Positions 32,902 through 42,322 are shown, numbered from the stretch's first letter. The stretch is DNA of 64,000 nucleotides from Pseudoxanthomonas wuyuanensis (GCF_900215535.1 NZ_OCND01000006.1:62001-126000); one strand, 5' to 3'. Translations and numbers: made by a program. Notes: generated by a model from the sequence alone, not told the origin.

Positions 32902-34740
32902 CTACCGCGGCATCGCGAGCTGCGCCGCTTCCACCGCGCCGGCGCCGCGCGGGCGGGCGTCGATCACCGCGTCAGTGGGCAGGCTGCCGTTGCCGTCCAG
33001 GTACGCCTGCACGCGGTCCAGCGCGGCGTACATGTACGGCAGCAGCGGCACATAACGTGCGCCGTAGGCCGGCAACGCCAGGAAGCCGTCGAAATGTTGG
33101 GCGTTGCGCACCTGCCAGTAACGCACATAGCGGCCGGCGGCCTGCGCCTTGGCGACGTACGGCGCGCTGCTGAAAGCCTGCGGAATCAGGCCGTCGTCGG
33201 TGCCGTGGATGACCACCACCGGCAATCCCTGCCGCGGCAGTCCGGCGGCCGTGGCGGCGATGCCCTGGCGCACCCGCACGGCGGCGGCGCTGTCGCCGGT
33301 CTGCAACTGGCGCAGGCATTGCAGGCCCGGCAAGGTGAAATCGGGAGGCGCCAGTTGGCTGTCGATGATACCCACGCCCGCGCCCGGCGGAATGCCGCTG
33401 CCATCGGACCACCACAGGCTGCGTTCGGCGGCGGTGGCCGCGCGTGCACTGAAGTCGGGGTTCTGCGCGGCGAACGCGAAGCCGCAGGGGTGCTCGCCCA
33501 CGCCGTAGCGGCCATAGGCCGAGGCATAGGTCACCGCGACCGCTCGCCACAGATCGAAGCCCACGCTCAATGCGCCGGCGGTCAGCGCGGCATCGGTCCA
33601 GCCGCTGCCGCGCAACTGTTGGTAAGCCGACGCCGCCTGCGCGGCAAGGTTGTCGCCCTCGACCAGGCCGGCGGCCTTCAGGCTGGCGCAGCGCGCGGCC
33701 CACAGCGGCTCGGCCTGCGCGCGCAGCGGCGGTTGCGGCAGCGACTCGGCCGGCAGATGCAGCAAGGCGCAAGGCATCAGCAGTGCGGCTTCGGTGCCAT
33801 AGTCATAGGCGGGACGGCCGCCGTGGCCTTCGACCAGCACGTTCGGCTCGCCCGCCACTACCGCATCCAGCCAACCGGCATCGGCGCCAGTGCCTTCCAG
33901 TTCGGCTGCGCGCAGCACCGCGGCACCGCCATTGGAAACGCCCACCGCGATGACCCGGGTGTTGTCGAAACGGAATGGCGCAGCGTCGGGAAACGCACGG
34001 TCCAGCGCCGCCAGCGCGAATTCCGCCGCCTGCTTCACATGGCGACCCCAATCGGCCTCGGGGTTGTCCTTGGAATGCGCGTGCTTGACCGCAACGCCAG
34101 TGGCGCCCAGCGGCGCATCCGGCACGAACGCCAGGCCGCCGCCGTCCAGTTGCCCGGTGGTGCCGTCCTCGCGGCTGCCGGATTGGGTGTCCAGGTCGAA
34201 ATAATCCGAACCGGCGCCCTTGTCGGTATAGGCCACCGCGCAGCCGTTCGGCAGTCCCCAGGCGCCGGCAACGGCGATCGAGCCATAGATGCCGCGCGAA
34301 CCGGACGAGGCGGTGACCACCACGCAGCGTTTGGCCAAATCGAAACCATCCGGCACCTGCACCATCATGCGATGCGGTTGGCTGGCGCCGGGCAGCGTCG
34401 CCAGCGCGGAGAATTCGCGCCCCGGCACCGCCGCAGTGCTGCCGTAGACCTGGCCGTAGCCGCCGCTGGGCGACAGATCGGCGATACCGCGCCAGTTGTT
34501 CCAGATGGCGCGCCGGCGCAGTTCCGCCGGGGTCGGCCTGGCGGCATCGGCGAACGCCGGCGGCGTCATTGCGCGCACGCCATCCAGTCCCAGCCCGGCG
34601 GTCAGCAGATCGTCGCTGCCGCGATGCTCGCTGACGCGCTGCGGCTCAATCATGGCCGCCGCCGCATCGCTGCGCGTCCCGCTGGTGCTGCAACCGGCCA
34701 ACGCCATACCCAACAGCAACGCGCACGGCAATCGAGACAT
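32902..34740 (-). CDS. D-(-)-3-hydroxybutyrate oligomer hydrolase, lipoprotein
   Basis: A protein of 612 residues with a signal peptide ending in the lipobox LAGC, so it is probably anchored in the envelope. The family pattern is clear: DDLLTAGLGLDG, VVTASSGSRGIYG, AYTDKGAGSDYFDL, the nucleophile elbow GVSNGG and the late His region RNAQHFDGFLALP. The enzyme cuts 3-hydroxybutyrate dimers and oligomers, products of PHB depolymerases, to monomers. It is divergent from 3-hydroxybutyrate dehydrogenase, the next step. Confidence 0.92.
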   Translation of the reverse strand: MSRLPCALLLGMALAGCSTSGTRSDAAAAMIEPQRVSEHRGSDDLLTAGLGLDGVRAMTPPAFADAARPTPAELRRRAIWNNWRGIADLSPSGGYGQVYGSTAAVPGREFSALATLPGASQPHRMMVQVPDGFDLAKRCVVVTASSGSRGIYGSIAVAGAWGLPNGCAVAYTDKGAGSDYFDLDTQSGSREDGTTGQLDGGGLAFVPDAPLGATGVAVKHAHSKDNPEADWGRHVKQAAEFALAALDRAFPDAAPFRFDNTRVIAVGVSNGGAAVLRAAELEGTGADAGWLDAVVAGEPNVLVEGHGGRPAYDYGTEAALLMPCALLHLPAESLPQPPLRAQAEPLWAARCASLKAAGLVEGDNLAAQAASAYQQLRGSGWTDAALTAGALSVGFDLWRAVAVTYASAYGRYGVGEHPCGFAFAAQNPDFSARAATAAERSLWWSDGSGIPPGAGVGIIDSQLAPPDFTLPGLQCLRQLQTGDSAAAVRVRQGIAATAAGLPRQGLPVVVIHGTDDGLIPQAFSSAPYVAKAQAAGRYVRYWQVRNAQHFDGFLALPAYGARYVPLLPYMYAALDRVQAYLDGNGSLPTDAVIDARPRGAGAVEAAQLAMPR

Positions 34741-34870
34741 TCTTTTCGTCCAAGGTTCCGGTCAGTGCCATCAAGCTACCCGCTTGCCAATGCCCCGTCA
34801 TCGTACTTTGGTACCACGATGCCGTTCGCCACGAGTTGCTACGCTAGGGCCTGGGCCAACGGAGACCCCC

Positions 34871-35638
34871 ATGCAGCAGACCCACACCTACCTCATCACC
34901 GGCGCGGCCAGCGGCATCGGCGCCGGCATTGCGGCGCAACTGGCCGAAGCCGGCCGCCATATCATCGTCAGCGATCTGAACCTGGAAGCGGCCGAAGCGG
35001 TCGCTGAGAAGATTCGCGCCGATGGCGGCTCGGCCGAGGCGGTCGTGCTGGACGTGACCTCCGATGCCAGCGTTGCCGCCGCCCTGGCGGCGATTTCGCG
35101 ACCGGTCGATGTGCTGGTCAACAACGCCGGCCTGCAGCATGTCTCGCCGCTGGAAGATTTCCCCATCGAAAAATGGGATTTCCTGATCCAGGTGATGCTG
35201 GTGGGCGTGGCGCGACTGACCCGCGCGGTGCTGCCGGGCATGCGCGAACGCGGTTTCGGCCGCATCGTCAACATCGGCAGCATCCACGCACTGGTCGCCA
35301 GTCCGTACAAGAGCGCCTACGTGGCGGCCAAGCACGGCCTGGTCGGCTTTTCCAAGGTCATCGCGCTGGAAACCGCCGACACCGACATCACCATCAACAC
35401 GGTCTGCCCCAGTTACGTGAAGACGCCGCTGGTGGACAAGCAGATAGCCGACCAGGCACGCACCCGCGGCATTCCCGAAGCCGAGGTGATCAACCAGATC
35501 ATGCTCAAGCCCATGCCCAAGGGCGTCTTCATCGAAATCGACGAACTGGCCGGCGTCACCGCCTTCCTTTCCTCGCCCGCAGCGCGCAACATGACCGGAC
35601 AGACGCTGGTGCTGGATGGCGGCTGGACGGTGCAGTGA
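34871..35638 (+). CDS. bdhA: 3-hydroxybutyrate dehydrogenase
   Basis: A short-chain dehydrogenase of 255 residues. The ATG at 34871 has GGAGA eight bases before. The NAD-binding TGAASGIGAGIA is at 10-21, NNAG follows, catalytic Ser is in NIGSIHAL and Tyr/Lys in SAYVAAKHG. VCPSYVKTPLVDKQI and the C-terminal LDGGWTVQ match the 3-hydroxybutyrate dehydrogenase subfamily. It oxidises (R)-3-hydroxybutyrate to acetoacetate. The divergent gene makes its substrate. Confidence 0.93.
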   Translation: MQQTHTYLITGAASGIGAGIAAQLAEAGRHIIVSDLNLEAAEAVAEKIRADGGSAEAVVLDVTSDASVAAALAAISRPVDVLVNNAGLQHVSPLEDFPIEKWDFLIQVMLVGVARLTRAVLPGMRERGFGRIVNIGSIHALVASPYKSAYVAAKHGLVGFSKVIALETADTDITINTVCPSYVKTPLVDKQIADQARTRGIPEAEVINQIMLKPMPKGVFIEIDELAGVTAFLSSPAARNMTGQTLVLDGGWTVQ

Positions 35639-35639
35639 A

Positions 35640-35790
35640 GCGAGAGAAGCTAGAAACGAGTGATGAGGAACGAGAAACGAGTGTATGAAGCTTAGAAATG
35701 AGTGATGGGGAGTGAGAAACGAGTGGGAGTATGCTAACGCCACTCGCATTCTCTGGCTGCCACACTCGTTTCTCACTCCTCTCCACTCGT
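35640..35790. repeat. AGAAACGAGTG repeat array with a 16-bp perfect inverted repeat
   Basis: Four near-copies of AGAAACGAGTG lie on the plus strand between about 35652 and 35725. GAGTGAGAAACGAGTG (35710-35725) is matched exactly by its inverse at 35763-35778, leaving a 37-base loop; another inverse half-copy (CTCCACTCGTTCCTAG) follows. The stem ends 24 bp before the response-regulator ATG, so it could affect that gene's expression. Confidence 0.75.
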
Positions 35791-35801
35791 TCCTAGCTCT
35801 T

Positions 35802-36470
35802 ATGCCTACCCTCCTCATCGCCGATGATCATCCGCTGTTCCGCGCCGCGTTGCGGGGCGCGGCTGCGGATGCGGTGGCGCAGTTGTCGGTGCTGGAGGCC
35901 GAGTCGCTGGACGGGGTGCTGGCGGCGCTGGAATCGCACGAGGACATCGATCTGGTGCTGCTGGACCTGCATATGCCGGGCAATCACGGGTTGGCGGGGC
36001 TGGCGGCTATTCGCGCGCAATACCCGGCGGTGGCGGTGATTGTGGTTTCCGCCAACGACGATCCGCGCGTGGTGCGGCGGGCGCTGGACCACGGCGCGGC
36101 CGGCTACCTGCCCAAGAGTTCCGGCCTGGACGAGCTGCGCGAGGCCATCCGCAGCGTGCTGGCCTGCGAACAATGGCTGCCGGCCTCGCTGCGCGCGGCG
36201 GTGACGCGCGCGCAGTCCTCGCAACACGACACCGAGCTGGCCTCGCGGCTGGCCAGCCTGTCGCCGCAGCAGTTCCGCGTGCTCACGCTGGTGGCGCAAG
36301 GCCTGCTCAACAAACAGATTGCCGACCGCCTGGATGTGCAGGAACGCACCGTCAAGGCGCACCTGTCGGCCATCTTCGACCGCCTGGGCGTGCGCAACCG
36401 CACCCAGGCCAGCGTGGTGCTGCGCGAGCTTGAGCTTTCCGATCCGGCACGGCAGCTGGAAGCCGGCTGA
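35802..36470 (+). CDS. NarL/LuxR-type response regulator (CrbR-like), copy 1
   Basis: A protein of 222 residues. The receiver has Asp8/Asp9, phospho-acceptor Asp55 (VLLDLHMPG) and Lys in GYLPKSS. The LuxR helix-turn-helix reads LSPQQFRVLTLVAQGLLNKQIADRL...ERTVKAHLSAIF. The start is the ATG at 35802; the longer frame runs through repeat DNA. It closely resembles the regulator at 42323 (SPQQFRVL/TPQQFRVL, QGLLNKQIA). Partners are probably the hybrid kinases at 43-51 kb. It follows bdhA. Confidence 0.9.
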   Translation: MPTLLIADDHPLFRAALRGAAADAVAQLSVLEAESLDGVLAALESHEDIDLVLLDLHMPGNHGLAGLAAIRAQYPAVAVIVVSANDDPRVVRRALDHGAAGYLPKSSGLDELREAIRSVLACEQWLPASLRAAVTRAQSSQHDTELASRLASLSPQQFRVLTLVAQGLLNKQIADRLDVQERTVKAHLSAIFDRLGVRNRTQASVVLRELELSDPARQLEAG

Positions 36471-36476
36471 ATCTGT

Positions 36477-36640
36477 GTAGGAGTGGCGCTGGCATGCCAC
36501 AGCGCCGGTCAGTCGCGATGGATGCACCCGAAGAGCGGTTGAAACTTGTTCGTTCGCCCATCCGAACGCGCTGCGGCGCGTTCTTCATCATGCACACCGA
36601 ATGGCTACCGGGGCGCCATCGCGACTGACGTCGCTCCTAC
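36477..36640. repeat. Compound REPIN, GAGCGAC family (copy 3)
   Basis: A GTAG-headed but diverged left arm at 36477 carries an inserted GGCGCTGGCATGCCACAGCGCC-like palindrome, and a perfect right arm (inverse of GTAGGAGCGACGTCAGTCGC) ends at 36640. The spacer is about 85% identical by eye to that of the 18782 element, including ACGCGCTGCGGCGCGTTCTT and GGGGCGCCATCGCGACT. Confidence 0.8.
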
Positions 36641-36760
36641 AGGAAAGGACATCGAGTCAGGCCCACATCGCGGTGTTTATGAGGTGCCCCGCACGTCAGG
36701 CCACCGGCCCCCTCATGAACGTTCGCTCGCTTGGGATAGTACCGAAAAAAAACCTGGCCA

Positions 36761-37009
36761 TTTTTTCGCCATGGTTCTTGACACGCTTGCGGCACAAGGG
36801 CGCTTGCGGCTTATCCACATGTTTGCCGACAAAGCATCCACACCGGTTGTGGACAACTGCGGGCCCGCCCGCAATTCCGCGTTCCACGGACGTGAAACGG
36901 GCTGGCTGTTTTTTCGCCATATCGCTTGACAGGCTTGCGGCGCAAGGCGCCTACGCGGTTATCCACATCTTTGCCAGGCTTTCTTCCACATCAACTGTGG
37001 AGAACTGCG
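36761..37009. repeat. Two 101-bp direct repeats, each with a DnaA box
   Basis: Copies at 36761-36861 and 36909-37009. Both run TTTTTTCGCCAT, CTTGACA, GCTTGCGGC, CAAGG, then exact TTATCCACA (36811-36819 and 36959-36967), TTTGCC, TCCACA and a GTGGA-AACTGCG end. Secondary TGTGGACAA-like sites are close to DnaA boxes in inverse orientation. No dnaA, dnaN or rpmH gene is near, so this is not the usual oriC context. Confidence 0.7.
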
Positions 37010-37103
37010 ATGCGGCTGCGGCGCCACAGCCGGTCGCCGCTGATGCCGCTTCCACAGATCTGCTCCTCTGCGGAGTCGGCGGGTTTGCGAATTGAAGCCT
37101 GGG

Positions 37104-37541
37104 CTACGGCGCGCGATTCCAGCTGACGTTGGGCGCCATCATCGCGCCGGGCTGGCGGCAGCTCCACAGCTCGAGCGCGGCACTGCCCGCATCTTCCGGC
37201 GGCCCCAGCAACGCCGACATCGGCTGGCAGCGCCCGTCGATGCAAAGCTCGTAATCGGCGCTGTAGCCGCTGCGCGTCAGCCGCAGCGGCTGCAGCGCCG
37301 GCAGCTGCGGCCGGTAGGTCCAGTAGCCGTTCTCGAAGCGGGCATCGTCGGGAATCTCCATGCCGGCGCCGCTGCCGCGCACGCGCGCGTACTGCAGGTG
37401 CAGGCCGTCGTCGCGGACCAGGTAGTGCTCTTCCCAGCGGGTCTTCTCGACGCTGTGCCACCAGGCCAGGGTGAAGCCGCTACCGGGTACCGCCAGCGTA
37501 GCCGCGATGGCGCCGGCCAATCCCAGGCACAGCGCGCTCAT
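37104..37541 (-). CDS. DUF1850 protein of a TRAP-TAXI transporter
   Basis: A protein of 145 residues from the ATG at 37541, which overlaps the permease stop (ATGA). An N-terminal hydrophobic segment ending near residue 18 is a signal or anchor. The family core is present: FTLAWWHSVEKTRWEEHYLV, DARFENGYWTYRP and a C-terminal WSC. DUF1850 proteins are usually encoded next to TAXI-type TRAP permeases; their role is unknown. The earlier in-frame start at 37595 is less likely. Confidence 0.87.
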   Translation of the reverse strand: MSALCLGLAGAIAATLAVPGSGFTLAWWHSVEKTRWEEHYLVRDDGLHLQYARVRGSGAGMEIPDDARFENGYWTYRPQLPALQPLRLTRSGYSADYELCIDGRCQPMSALLGPPEDAGSAALELWSCRQPGAMMAPNVSWNRAP

Positions 37542-39586
37542 CGCGCAGACGGCTCGGCTGCCGCAGCCGGGGCGGCGCGGCGGCTGCGGCGCCAATGCAA
37601 CAGCACCAGCAATGCGGCCAGGCCGAAGCCCAGTTCATCGGTGATCGGCAGCGCCAGCACCAGCAGCGCGCCCGCAACCGCCATCAGCAGGCGTTCCAGC
37701 CGGGACGCCGGCAGCAGCCAGAAGCCGATGGCCGACACGCCCCACAAGCCAATCGCCAGCAGTGCTTTGCCCATGACATAAAGCGTGGCCAACACCGAAT
37801 CGCCCTGCAGCATCAATTCCGGCGAGTACACCGCCATGAACGGCACCACGAATCCGGCCAGGCAGACCCGCAGCGCCCAGCCGCTGATCCTCAGGCCCGA
37901 TTCCTTGGCAATCGGCGCGGCCGCGAAACACGCCAGCGCCACCGGCGGCGTCAGGTCGGCCAGGATGCCGAAATAGAACACGAACATATGCGAGACCAGC
38001 AGCGGCACGCCCAATGCCAGCAGCGCTGGCGCGGCGATCGAGCTGGTGATGATGTAATTGGGAATGCTGGGAATGCCCATGCCCAGCACCAGGCAGGTCA
38101 CCATGGTCAACAACAGCGACAGCAGCAGGCTGCTCTGGCCGACCTGGATGACGAAACCGGCAAACGTACTGGCCACCCCGGTCAGCGACACCACACCGAT
38201 GATCACGCCGACCAGGATGCAGGCAATGGCCACCGGCAACGCCTGCCTGGCGCCGTTGGCCAAGGCGGTCACGCTGATGCGCAGGGTCTCGCGGCCGTGT
38301 CTCTTCAGCAGCAGGCAGGCCACCGCCAGCACCGCCAGCACGATGAAGATCGGGCCGTTGCCCAACTTCAGCGCGCCCGCGGCGATCAGCCCCAGCGCGA
38401 TCCAGAACGCGATCCGCAGCGGCATGCCCTTGAGATTCAGCGCAATGGCCGAACCGAGGATGACGGTCGCCGTGAGCACCAGCCCAATCGTACCGGCCAG
38501 CATCGGCGTGCGCCCGGTCATCAGCAGGCCTACCAGCACCGCCAGCGGAATCAGCAGGTACCAGCGCTGGCGGATCGCCGCCCACGGATTAGGGCACTGG
38601 TCCTTGGGCAGGCCGCGCAGATTGGCGCGGTGCGCCTCCAGTTGCACCATCCAGTAGATGCCGACGAAATACAGCACCGCCGGAATGATGGCGGCCTTGA
38701 CGACTTCGATATAGGCCACGTTGATGGTCTCGGCCATGATGAAGGCGACCGCGCCCATCACCGGCGGCATCAGCTGGCTGCCCATGCTGGCCGCACTTTC
38801 CACGCCGCCGGCGAATGCCGGCGCATAGCCGAAGCGCTTCATCAGCGGAATGGTGAACTGCCCGGTGGTGACCACATTGGCCACGCCGGAGCCGGAAATG
38901 GTGCCCATGAACGCCGACGACGCCACCGCGACCTTGGCCGGCCCGCCGCGGCGGTGGCCGAACAGCCCCATCGCAAAATCGGTGAACAGCTGGATCATGC
39001 CCGACTGTTCCAGAAACGCGCCGAACAGCACGAACAGGAAGATGTAGGTCGCCGAGACATAGGTCGGCGTGCCGTACAGGCCTTCGGTGCCGAACGCCAG
39101 CTGGTTGACGATCTGGTCCAACCCGAACGGACGGTGGCCGAGCGCGCCGGGAATGTATTCGCCAAACAGCGCATACAGCAGGAAGATCAGGCAGATGATC
39201 GGAAGCCCCAGTCCCATCACCCGGCGCGCGGCTTCGAACACCAGCAGCACGGTGACCGTGCCGATCACCATATCGCCGGTGGTCAGGCTGCCGGAACGCT
39301 GGATCAGATCGGCCTCGAAGATCCACTGGTAAGCCGCCCCGGCCACGGCCAGCGCGCCCAGCGTCCAGGCTATCCAAGGATTGGGCCGGCCCTCGCCGCG
39401 GCTGGGGTAGATCAGGAAGGTCAGCAGCAACGCGAAGCCCACATGCGCCGCACGCAACACCTGCGAGGACACCAGGTGGAAACCAGCGGTCGCCACCTGG
39501 AACACCGAGAACGCCAGCGCGATATAGAACAGCACGCGCGGCCAGTCATTGGGTTCGGTACGGGCAAGAATGGGCTGCGAAGACAT
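37538..39586 (-). CDS. TRAP transporter fused permease (TAXI type)
   Basis: A protein of 682 residues with about 18-19 hydrophobic segments, the fused small- and large-subunit form. Characteristic stretches include GSGVANVVTTGQFTIPLMKRFGY, GVESAASMGSQLMPPVMGA and VLGMGIPSIPNYIITSS. It imports organic acids with sodium using the periplasmic binding protein encoded upstream. The operon order is binding protein, permease, DUF1850. Confidence 0.94.
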   Translation of the reverse strand: MSSQPILARTEPNDWPRVLFYIALAFSVFQVATAGFHLVSSQVLRAAHVGFALLLTFLIYPSRGEGRPNPWIAWTLGALAVAGAAYQWIFEADLIQRSGSLTTGDMVIGTVTVLLVFEAARRVMGLGLPIICLIFLLYALFGEYIPGALGHRPFGLDQIVNQLAFGTEGLYGTPTYVSATYIFLFVLFGAFLEQSGMIQLFTDFAMGLFGHRRGGPAKVAVASSAFMGTISGSGVANVVTTGQFTIPLMKRFGYAPAFAGGVESAASMGSQLMPPVMGAVAFIMAETINVAYIEVVKAAIIPAVLYFVGIYWMVQLEAHRANLRGLPKDQCPNPWAAIRQRWYLLIPLAVLVGLLMTGRTPMLAGTIGLVLTATVILGSAIALNLKGMPLRIAFWIALGLIAAGALKLGNGPIFIVLAVLAVACLLLKRHGRETLRISVTALANGARQALPVAIACILVGVIIGVVSLTGVASTFAGFVIQVGQSSLLLSLLLTMVTCLVLGMGIPSIPNYIITSSIAAPALLALGVPLLVSHMFVFYFGILADLTPPVALACFAAAPIAKESGLRISGWALRVCLAGFVVPFMAVYSPELMLQGDSVLATLYVMGKALLAIGLWGVSAIGFWLLPASRLERLLMAVAGALLVLALPITDELGFGLAALLVLLHWRRSRRAAPAAAAEPSAR

Positions 39587-39744
39587 GGGAAGGAATTTCC
39601 GGGTCGATCAGAAGAACGTCCGGACACAGCCATCCAGGGCCGTGTTCGGACAGTACGCCATTCCCTGGCATCGATACGCTGGCAGGTTCACAGGAGCACT
39701 CGGTGCGCACAACGACTCAGGCCGGCGTTGTGCGCACCGATGCA

Positions 39745-40704
39745 TCATTGCAGCAGGCCCTTTTCCCGGTAGTAGCGCTCGGCGCCGGGGTGCAGCGGAA
39801 TCGGCAGGTCCTTCGGCGCATTCTCCAGGCTGATGGCCTGGGCCGCGGCGTGCGCGGAAACCAGCTGGTCCAGGTTCTCGAAGATGGCGCGGGTGATTTC
39901 GTACACCGTCTGCTCATCGACATCGCTGCTGGTGAACAGCAGGTTGGGGATCTTCACCGTCGCCACGTCGGCGGTCTGGCCGTCGTAGGTATTGGCCGGA
40001 ATCACGCCAACCTGGTAGGCGGCATTGCCGATGGTGCCGACCACGTCTTCGGGCACCGGCACGAATGCGATGGGCAGCGTCGCAGCCAGATCGCGGTAGG
40101 CGGCCATGCCCAGGCCCGACGACTGCAGGGTGGCGTCGAGCTGGCGGTTCTTCATCAGTTCGACCGATTCGGCGTACGGCAGGAACTCCACCGTCATGTC
40201 GTCATAACTCATGCCCGCGGCCTTGAAGATGGTGCGCGCATTGACCTCGGTGCCCGACTTGGGGGCGCCGACCGAGATGCGCTTGCCTTTCAGGTCGGCA
40301 AGGCTGTGGATGCCCGAATCGGCGCGCGCGACGATCTGCACGTAGTTGGGATAGGCGTTGGCGATGGCGCGCAGCTTGGTCAGCGGCTTGTCGAAGCCGA
40401 TTTCCTGGTTGCCCTTGTAGGCGTCGTCGACGGTGTCGGCCAGGCCGATGGCCACTTCGCCGCGGCCGGCTTCGATCAGGTTGGCGTTCTCGACGGTGGC
40501 CTTGGTGGCCTGCACCGAGCTGCGCACGTTCTGCATGTTCTTGTCGATGAGCTGCGATATGCCCACGCCGATCGGATAGTAGATGCCGCTGGTGCCGCCG
40601 GTGAGGACGGTAATGTTGGTGGCCTGCTGGCCGCAGGCGGCCATCGCGGCGACGGATGCCGCCAGCGCCAACACGGCCAGGCGGCGGTTCAGTGAAAGTT
40701 TCAT
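39745..40704 (-). CDS. TAXI-family TRAP solute-binding protein
   Basis: A protein of 319 residues with a signal peptide whose end AAMAACGQQ also fits a lipobox. The mature part opens with the TAXI pattern ITVLTGGTSGIYYPIGVGIS and continues with LKGKRISVGAPKSGTEVNAR. TAXI proteins bind glutamate, succinate-like or other carboxylates; the ligand here is unknown. A 158-bp gap separates it from the permease gene, and 67 bp from the porin gene upstream. Confidence 0.93.
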   Translation of the reverse strand: MKLSLNRRLAVLALAASVAAMAACGQQATNITVLTGGTSGIYYPIGVGISQLIDKNMQNVRSSVQATKATVENANLIEAGRGEVAIGLADTVDDAYKGNQEIGFDKPLTKLRAIANAYPNYVQIVARADSGIHSLADLKGKRISVGAPKSGTEVNARTIFKAAGMSYDDMTVEFLPYAESVELMKNRQLDATLQSSGLGMAAYRDLAATLPIAFVPVPEDVVGTIGNAAYQVGVIPANTYDGQTADVATVKIPNLLFTSSDVDEQTVYEITRAIFENLDQLVSAHAAAQAISLENAPKDLPIPLHPGAERYYREKGLLQ

Positions 40705-40771
40705 GCGGGTGTCTCCTTGGGGCGGCGTTGCGTATCGTACCGCCGCCGGTGATGCTGCGATGGGGATCGGC

Positions 40772-42154
40772 CTAGAAGCTGTACTTGACGAAGGAATGCA
40801 GGCGGTACAGCTCGCCGCTCTCGCCGGTTTCTATCCTGCGCATGCCCCACAGCAGCTCGCTGCCGATGTCCAGGTTGGGCAATGGCGAATACACCAGGTT
40901 GGCGTGCGCCGAGCGCGAGGAGCGGTTGATGGCCAGGCCGGTGACATCGGTATCGTTGTCGTAGCTGGCCACCGATACATAGAGATTGCTGCGCAGCCTG
41001 GGCGTGAAGCTGTGCTTCCAGCCGAAGAAGCCGGCCAGCACGTCCAGGCTCTCGATATCGCCCTGCGCATCGAGCACGCCGTCGGGGTTGAGCGAATACC
41101 CCAGATAACGGCCGATACCGCTGCCGGCGGTGAGCATGCCGCCGATCTCGTCGCGCTCGCCCAGCTTGACCTTGCCCGACGCGCTCAGGCCGTAGCCGAT
41201 TTCGTCGGTGGAACGATCGGCGGTCTGGTAGCGCAGCTGGCGCAGGATGCCGGCGACGCTGAAATGCGCATTCTTGCCCTTGAGCGTGTAGCGCGCGGTC
41301 AGATCCGGGAAATTGTTGTCGTCGCTGCTGATGCGCGCGCCGACGCCCCGGTACGGCGACAGCAGCGTTTCCGGATTTTCCGCGGTGAACACCCAGGGGC
41401 CCTTGCTGTAGCGCAACTGCACCTGGCGCACGAACACCGTGCCCTCGGTCGGGCCGAGCAGCGGGCCGGCTTCCGGCAGCACCGACACGTCCTGGAAATT
41501 GCTCCAGGTCTGCCCGGCCAGCCAGTTGTTCCAGCTGACGTAGGCATGGCGCAGGCGCGGCGTGTAGCTGTTGGTGCTGAGCTGGTTGCCGTTGATGTCG
41601 GTACCGAAATCCATCTCGATATGGCCCTTCACCTTGTCGCCGTTCTCGTTGGTGTTGTCCACCGTGAACCAGAACCGCGAGTGCTGCGCGGTGGTGTTGA
41701 AGTCGGTGCCCTCGCCGTCGCCGCCGATGGGGATGCTGGCTGGCACGTACTGGCGGCGGCCCAGACTGTTTTCGGCGATCTCGCCGTCGGGCGTTCGGGT
41801 GTAGATCGCCTCGGCGCGGATGAAGCCGCCGTAGCTGAAAGTCGTGGCTGGGTTGCCCTTGGGCACGATAGGCGCGCTCTGGATGGCCGCCTTTGCCGGC
41901 GCCGCGGCGCCCTGGGCGACGGCCTGCGCCGTGGCCGGCGTCTGCGCGTTCCTTTCGGCCTTGAGCGCGTCGAGTTCCGATTGCATGGCCTGCATCATCT
42001 GTTCGAGCTGCGCCAGTCGTGCGCGCATGGCCGCGTCGCCGTCCTGGCCCTGCTGCGCATAGGCCAGCGGCGTAATCGCCAGCGCGGCGAACAGTGCCGC
42101 GGCAAGGCGTTGCGGGCGCGGGCGGCGCAACGCCTGCGGATAATCTGGTTGCAT
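40772..42154 (-). CDS. DcaP-like trimeric outer-membrane porin
   Basis: A protein of 460 residues with a signal peptide (to AYA, about 33), a coiled-coil segment (MRARLAQLEQMMQAMQSELDALKAE, about 43-67) and a beta-barrel ending in Phe (FVKYSF). FSYGGFIRAEAIYTRT and NQLSTNSYTPRLRHAYVSWN are typical of DcaP channels, which pass dicarboxylates. It is divergent from a LuxR-type regulator and upstream of the TRAP genes, so it probably forms the outer-membrane leg of the same uptake route. Confidence 0.88.
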   Translation of the reverse strand: MQPDYPQALRRPRPQRLAAALFAALAITPLAYAQQGQDGDAAMRARLAQLEQMMQAMQSELDALKAERNAQTPATAQAVAQGAAAPAKAAIQSAPIVPKGNPATTFSYGGFIRAEAIYTRTPDGEIAENSLGRRQYVPASIPIGGDGEGTDFNTTAQHSRFWFTVDNTNENGDKVKGHIEMDFGTDINGNQLSTNSYTPRLRHAYVSWNNWLAGQTWSNFQDVSVLPEAGPLLGPTEGTVFVRQVQLRYSKGPWVFTAENPETLLSPYRGVGARISSDDNNFPDLTARYTLKGKNAHFSVAGILRQLRYQTADRSTDEIGYGLSASGKVKLGERDEIGGMLTAGSGIGRYLGYSLNPDGVLDAQGDIESLDVLAGFFGWKHSFTPRLRSNLYVSVASYDNDTDVTGLAINRSSRSAHANLVYSPLPNLDIGSELLWGMRRIETGESGELYRLHSFVKYSF

Positions 42155-42275
42155 GGTGGTTCCTCTCCCGGAATGGCGCCCGCGGCGGCGGGCACCGGGA
42201 GCCTAGGAGCCTGGCGCCACCGGGGCTATACACCCATGGGATTAGTTGACGCGTATACGCCTGATTCCCTGCCCG

Positions 42276-42293
42276 CGGCACGGTACAGTTGCC
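42276..42293 (-). promoter_or_regulatory. GGCAACTGTACC motif, third copy
   Basis: Read toward the porin gene: GGCAACTGTACCGTGCCG. The first 12 bases match the motif at 52907 and 57384 except one position; the right half-site of the palindrome is not kept. It lies between the divergent porin and regulator genes. Confidence 0.4.
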
Positions 42294-42322
42294 GGGTCCG
42301 AACCGGTTGCAGATCCATTCCC

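Larger units (their letters stand above)
36471..37103. other. 633-bp gene-free region with a REPIN and two DnaA-box repeats
   Basis: No credible gene. It holds the compound REPIN at 36477-36640 and two 101-bp direct repeats (36761, 36909), each with an exact TTATCCACA. The short frames found here have no family features. Confidence 0.7.

Noticed and set aside
36761-37009. Possible chromosomal origin because of DnaA boxes
   Set aside because: Only two exact boxes, no dnaA/dnaN/gidA/rpmH neighbours and no AT-rich unwinding element; reported as a repeat instead.
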